Assembly (NCBI RefSeq): GCF_901709675.1
Contig: NC_051090.1
Span: 1,299,342-1,363,341 of the forward strand
Direction of reading: 5' to 3'
DNA: 64,000 nucleotides
From: Syngnathus acus
Taxonomy: Eukaryota; Chordata; Actinopteri; Syngnathiformes; Syngnathidae
This document shows, one piece after another, positions 59,701 to 64,000 of the stretch. How positions within the stretch are numbered: position 1 is the first letter of the stretch; each line of letters opens with the position of its first letter. Position numbers and translations under genes: made by a program. The notes under the pieces are model-generated. The model was given only the letters and a program-made list of their open reading frames with translations, ran no database searches and was not told where the DNA came from.

Positions 59701-62606
59701 TTTGTATGGGGGCTCCTTGCATACTGCACACACAAACATGCAATTCAAATTCTTCCAGTTTGAATGATTTTCCTTTTGGTTCATTCAGATTCTCGCTAAA
59801 GTCCATCATGGCAGTCGTGTGAAACGTTGCGGCTGTCATACCTCTTTTAGGTTTGGGGAAGCTCTCGTGCAGGCGGAAGACAACCTTATCTACAAAGTGC
59901 TGAATGTCGCCGTTCTCTGGCCCTCGGACAAAAACCATCCAGTCGTGGGTGAAGCCCTCTGATGTGACTTTCTTCCTCAGCTGAGCTCTGTGGCCCAATT
60001 CCAGTTTCACCTGCACTGTGCACTGGACATTGCAGAACAAAAAATAGCTGTCAGTGCTTGGCCTTTTCCATCTGGTAGAAAATGTCCATGCAGGAAGTGC
60101 AAAGTCAGGAAAAGAAGGATATGTCCAATCAAAACATGCCACTCATTCTTGATAGGTCATGAATACTTTAATGGCCGTGGCAAGGTCAAATAAATATCAA
60201 GTTTACTCAGCTGGATCCTATGGACAGAACAATCAGAAATTCTGGCCCCTGACTGGGTAATTCCACGAGATGATGCCATTTTCTTTCTGTTCTCTGAATA
60301 ATATTGCTCTGCCCTCTGGGTCATTATTGTCATCCACTTTTGAGCTCTAACTGGCAGACAGTCTTGAGCTTTACCGCACAATATCTTATCTCCCTTATTC
60401 GGGGAAGTGATTTTCGCATCAATGAGAGCAGTCAGGCCCTGAGGCCCCTTTCCACTAGACTTGATCTAAGATGAGCTTTCGTGAGTGGCGTGCTGTGTCG
60501 CGTAGTACTCGACTTAACCGCAGTTTTCAAGCTTCTTGCAAGATTTAAAAGTGGTGGCGCTAGACCAGCATTCATATATTATTTATTTCTAGAGCTGTTT
60601 TTTCTTTTTGGATAAACAGTATTATAAGCGTGGGCAGGAAAAACATTATTCCCCCCCCCCCCGATCAAATAAGTCATTATCAACATGAGCAATCATCCTG
60701 TCACCCCAAGCAACCGCAGAGCTTGCATAGAGAAGTCTCATGACAAGAAAACCAGCTGATCTCTCATCAGCATTCCCAAACAAAGTGGGACTCCCATTCC
60801 AGCCTCGGCCAGTGATCGCTCTAAGATGCTTCATTGGGCAACCCACAGTGTAAGTACACAAGCCCATCAGCCCTTCAATGTTGCAAATTGGAAGAGTAAA
60901 CTCTCAAAGTGAGTACACTAAATAGTCAATTGGTATATTCTATGGTTATCATCACATTTTTCTCTTTCTGTGGTGGAATTAGCCGCCCCCCCGTGCTCAA
61001 CTGTTCAATCACGGTAATAACAGCACCCTAAATGGAACATCAACATCTTTATTGCAGTATCTTTGACCTCACAGTGGCGTCCATGTTCTTTGCCAGCTTT
61101 CCGTAGATCAAGCTGCTGACTCCAATAGGCTTTACCCGCTTGTCCCAGGATTTTGTTTTCCACTGTACACATACACACACATTGCCTCGCAGCATAGCTG
61201 GTTGTCATAGAAATGTCAAAGGAAGGAAACTGCTGTGCCGTTCATCCTCAAGATGATATAAAAAAAATGTTTAAAAATCTGGCATTTTGGAAACTCTCAA
61301 GTGAGGTGTGAGCCTATCTCGATAGCTTTGGAGCATTTTGTCAAAGCAGGACCAATATGAGACGCAATCAAAAATATCTATCTTTCTTGACTTTAAAAAA
61401 AGAAAACTGACAATATCGCTGTGCATATCGCTGAATTTTCTTCATGAAAGGAAAACACCGAGAATATTTGTAAAGTTCCAGGCATCTGACCATGTCCTCT
61501 TTTGTGATCACTCACCAGTCTACTCAAAAGCAACTTTAGAGAAGCAGTGCCAAGAGAGTGGCTGATATTTCTGTGGTTTTACACAGGAAAAAAACTTTTA
61601 AAACTCGTGACATAGTGTGCAAATACGTTCATTTGTTCATATAAATCTGTCGGGGTGCGGTGGGTCAATGTGTAAGGTTTCCAGTTTGATAAGGTCAAAA
61701 GCAAGCACTATGGAACTAATGACAATTGCTTTTTTTTACGGGGTTTAATGACTTGAGTGAACAACCTCAAGAGTATGACATGATTTAACACAACCATCCA
61801 GTTACAATAATGCAAAAGCAGTTTGATAGCAAGCCTCCTTCACTGATAGTGTGTGTTTTGGACACTTGAGCTCAATGAAAGATGCCAATCAAAGCATGAG
61901 TGCGGTTCAAATTCTCCACATTGGGCCAAAATGCCCCCCCACCCCCGCATATTCATTGGCGTTATACTGGGGGAAAAAGTGCACACGAGTTAACCATTAA
62001 TCAAATGTTAGCCAATACTACAAAATAGTTGTGTCCTCGTTGGGTCTTTGGCAAGTATGACAGGTATCAGGCCCCCGCCCTGGATGAGCAGCGCGACCAG
62101 GGGAGGACGAGCGAGCCTTTTCCCGGCGCCTTGTCGCGGCTCCTTAGCCTTTAGCCAAGGGCCGATCATATTCCATTGGTTGTGTGAACTAGCTTAGCTT
62201 AGCTGGACACAACCGCCACTACTAACTAAATAAAAATAACTAGTAACTAATACTTGTAATCTAAAGAGAGCGTGTGTATAGCTTTGTGTGCTGGATTTGT
62301 GGCTGCGCCAATGCAGCGGCGCTGAATGGAGCTACGGAGCGGAGCTAGTTAGCGGTAAATGCCGATGTATGAGTGGCCAGCTAGCATAGCTCCAGAACCA
62401 AACAACTACGACTTGTACAGCAGCAGGAGCAGCGTTTTTTTTTTTTCCCTCTCTCTCGCTCTCTCTCTCCCTTGCTCACTCTCTTCAAGCGACTACAAAC
62501 AGAGGATTCATTGCTGCCCGAGCAGCGAGAAAGCAGCCAGTCTTTTCATCGGGAAAAGTTCAGTGTCCGAAAGCAGAGAGGCGAGCAAACCTACCTGATT
62601 CTCCAT
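56025..62606 (-). CDS. mllt1: ENL (MLLT1), YEATS-domain chromatin reader
   Basis: Reads acylated histone H3 and scaffolds super-elongation and DOT1L complexes. Twelve coding exons close in frame to 591-592 residues: 62595-62606, 59842-60022, 59641-59723, 59254-59397, 59043-59168, 57634-58293, 57386-57476, 57125-57236, 56916-57015, 56607-56675, 56233-56304, 56025-56153. The first exon encodes only MENQ. YEATS is residues 5 to about 140 ([27 protein letters not shown]); acyl-pocket residues His56, Ser58, Phe59, Gly77 and Tyr78 are present at human numbering. A Ser/Lys-rich linker with a long Gly run precedes the [14 protein letters not shown] acidic block. The C-terminal AHD ([40 protein letters not shown]) binds AF4/DOT1L-type partners. 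Neighbouring acsbg2 and rfx2 favour MLLT1 over MLLT3. One acceptor is tandem (57473 or 57476). Confidence 0.96.
56715..56750. repeat. (GA)n microsatellite in mllt1 intron
   Basis: About 18 GA dinucleotides lie in the intron between the exons ending at 56916 and starting at 56675. It is a simple repeat. Confidence 0.95.
60023..62594 (-). other. mllt1: mllt1 intron 1
   Basis: A 2.57-kb intron separates the four-codon first exon from the YEATS exon. I see a C-run near 60651 and AT-rich sequence but no other exon, RNA gene or repeat with defined ends. A short first coding exon followed by a long intron matches the family. Confidence 0.6.
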
Positions 62607-62723
62607 GTTTCACTGGCCTCAGTGATTTGTTGTTTTTATTTACAGCGGCGTTTGATGAGCGTCTTTCCAGCCTTGGGTCCTCATTGTGTGTCAATCCAGC
62701 CGAGAAGCGGAAGGCAGACGACT

Positions 62724-62794
62724 CCCCTCCCCTCCCCTCCCCGTCCAGACGGTCCGCTGGAAGGCAACCCAAACAGAAAGCTCGCCCAGCCAAT
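62724..62794 (-). promoter_or_regulatory. mllt1: mllt1 promoter: G4 motif and CCAAT box
   Basis: The minus (gene) strand has four GGGG runs separated by single A residues (62724-62742), a canonical G-quadruplex motif, about 120 bases upstream of the ATG. A CCAAT word lies at 62790-62794 on the plus strand. The region is GC-rich and lacks a TATA box in the expected position. Start-site position is inferred. Confidence 0.5.
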
Positions 62795-62799
62795 GGGAG

Positions 62800-64000
62800 A
62801 GCGCGGATTTTGTGCTCTCTTGAAAACAGCCTATCATAGCCCATTAGGAGGCGGGCTTGGCCTCTACTTGCAAATACAAATAAAGCTTTTTGTGATGGTA
62901 TTCTCGAGTGACAGGAGCTCTGTCCCAATGGCTGCAGAGCTCTTTTAATTGTAAAATGCACATGGTGTTAATTGATCATTAAGAATAAATAATAGTTTAA
63001 TCGACGCAGAAGGTCAATATGTGAATATGTATTGTGTTTGCTCTTCATTTTCCCAACCCTAGTAAATTAACACAAAGCACTCAGATAGACTCAGTAAATG
63101 GTTCCGAATAAATCATACATACATTCATTTAATTTTTTCAATGAGGATTTTTCTTCAGAGTGCAATCCCGAATGTTAGTAATCACTGACTTGTAATTGAG
63201 TGCTAAACAGTTGCACTGGTTGAGGCAACAAGGATGCTTGTAATAAGTAAAAGAACTTTGAGCAGCTAGTCTTTTTATTAATGCCCCCCCTCAACAGTCA
63301 GAGGGTGTCACGTCTCCCTTGTGGAGCACTTTGAAGTGAGATTATTGGGTCTCCGTTTTGGCCTACAAGGTCAGCACTCTCTCACCAAGGCTGTGCTTTC
63401 TCTTGTATGTAATCCAGTTTGCCTTTGAGTCAAAGAATAGAAGGAATCCCCACCTTGAGTGTGTCTTACTCACATTCAGATATCAAGTCCTTCATTCACC
63501 TTTTCATTTGGGAAGAATGGAACAGCACAAAAGCATGATGTGAAATAGATTTTGCATACTATAGTCTGAGTTTGTGCGGTTGTATTTATACTGACTATCT
63601 TAAATAACAATTGTATTTTCATATTTTTATCATTTTTACATCTATATCTGAGCACTTGGAACATAAGATTTGCTTTTATTGTTGAAAAAACCCGGTGATT
63701 TTGATCAATTGAGTTGTGCTTGATTATAAACCAAATTAGAGTTTATATCACTCTTTTAACTCTCATATTTCACCCATTTAGGAAGCAATCATTCTGCAAT
63801 CACGATTCAGTAATTGATTCAAGATGACTTGTTTTTTCTTAAACAATGCAAGCGTGACTCCATAGGAGGTCACTGTTGAGGCTGGAACAAAATCTTGATT
63901 TTTCCCATTTCCATTATTTGTTTTGCATCCGCGTTGGGGACCATCTACAGAAATTATCAACATTTTATAGAGTTGTCAAACATTTTATTTTGTAACTAAA
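62800..64000. other. Upstream of mllt1, no gene seen
   Basis: Apart from the promoter edge, this stretch is AT-rich with short frames on both strands and no recognisable domain, RNA gene or mobile element. Confidence 0.5.

Noticed and set aside
1-64000. tRNA, rRNA or known small-RNA genes
   Set aside because: I saw no A-box/B-box pairs with cloverleaf pairing and no rRNA-like blocks; a covariance-model search was not possible here.

Overview
This is a vertebrate nuclear window, almost certainly from a ray-finned fish with a compact genome (probably a percomorph; the species cannot be read off). The signs are multi-exon genes with GT-AG introns mostly of 70-2000 bases, long simple repeats, teleost-type dispersed repeats, and proteins that align along their length with known vertebrate families. 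There is no operon-like structure. All exon models were built by eye from splice sites and reading-frame continuity; every multi-exon model below closes in frame.

Layout. (1) About 80-5940, minus strand: prg4 (lubricin/proteoglycan 4), with two somatomedin B domains, an acidic linker, a Ser/Thr/Pro mucin block with 78-base repeats, and hemopexin repeats. (2) 7053-8204, plus strand: an intronless 383-residue gene I do not recognise, with two families of acidic tandem repeats, a promoter-proximal CRE and a poly(A) signal. (3) About 8750-22160, plus strand: fcho1, the F-BAR/mu-homology endocytic nucleator, with one U12-type AT-AC intron and an unusually long linker exon rich in DPF motifs. (4) 23.4-25.25 kb, between the convergent fcho1 and rfx2 3' ends: a tandem array carrying six near-identical ~90-base hairpins. 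(5) About 25.38-39.95 kb, minus strand: rfx2, with several X-box matches in its own introns. (6) 41917-42236: a 320-base hAT-type MITE with perfect inverted repeats and an 8-base target duplication. (7) About 42.9-50.5 kb, plus strand: acsbg2, a bubblegum acyl-CoA synthetase. (8) About 53.0-62.6 kb, minus strand: mllt1 (ENL), with YEATS and C-terminal AHD domains. 62.8-64 kb is mllt1 upstream sequence in which I see no gene.

Context. The order rfx2-acsbg2-mllt1 is that of human 19p13.3, and fcho1 is also on human 19p, so the middle and right of the window form a conserved vertebrate block; prg4 is on human 1q, in a related paralogon. The genes do not form one pathway. RFX2 is a germ-cell and ciliary regulator and ACSBG2 is a testis-enriched lipid enzyme, so partial germline co-expression is plausible; the CRE-driven intronless gene might belong to the same programme, which is inference only.
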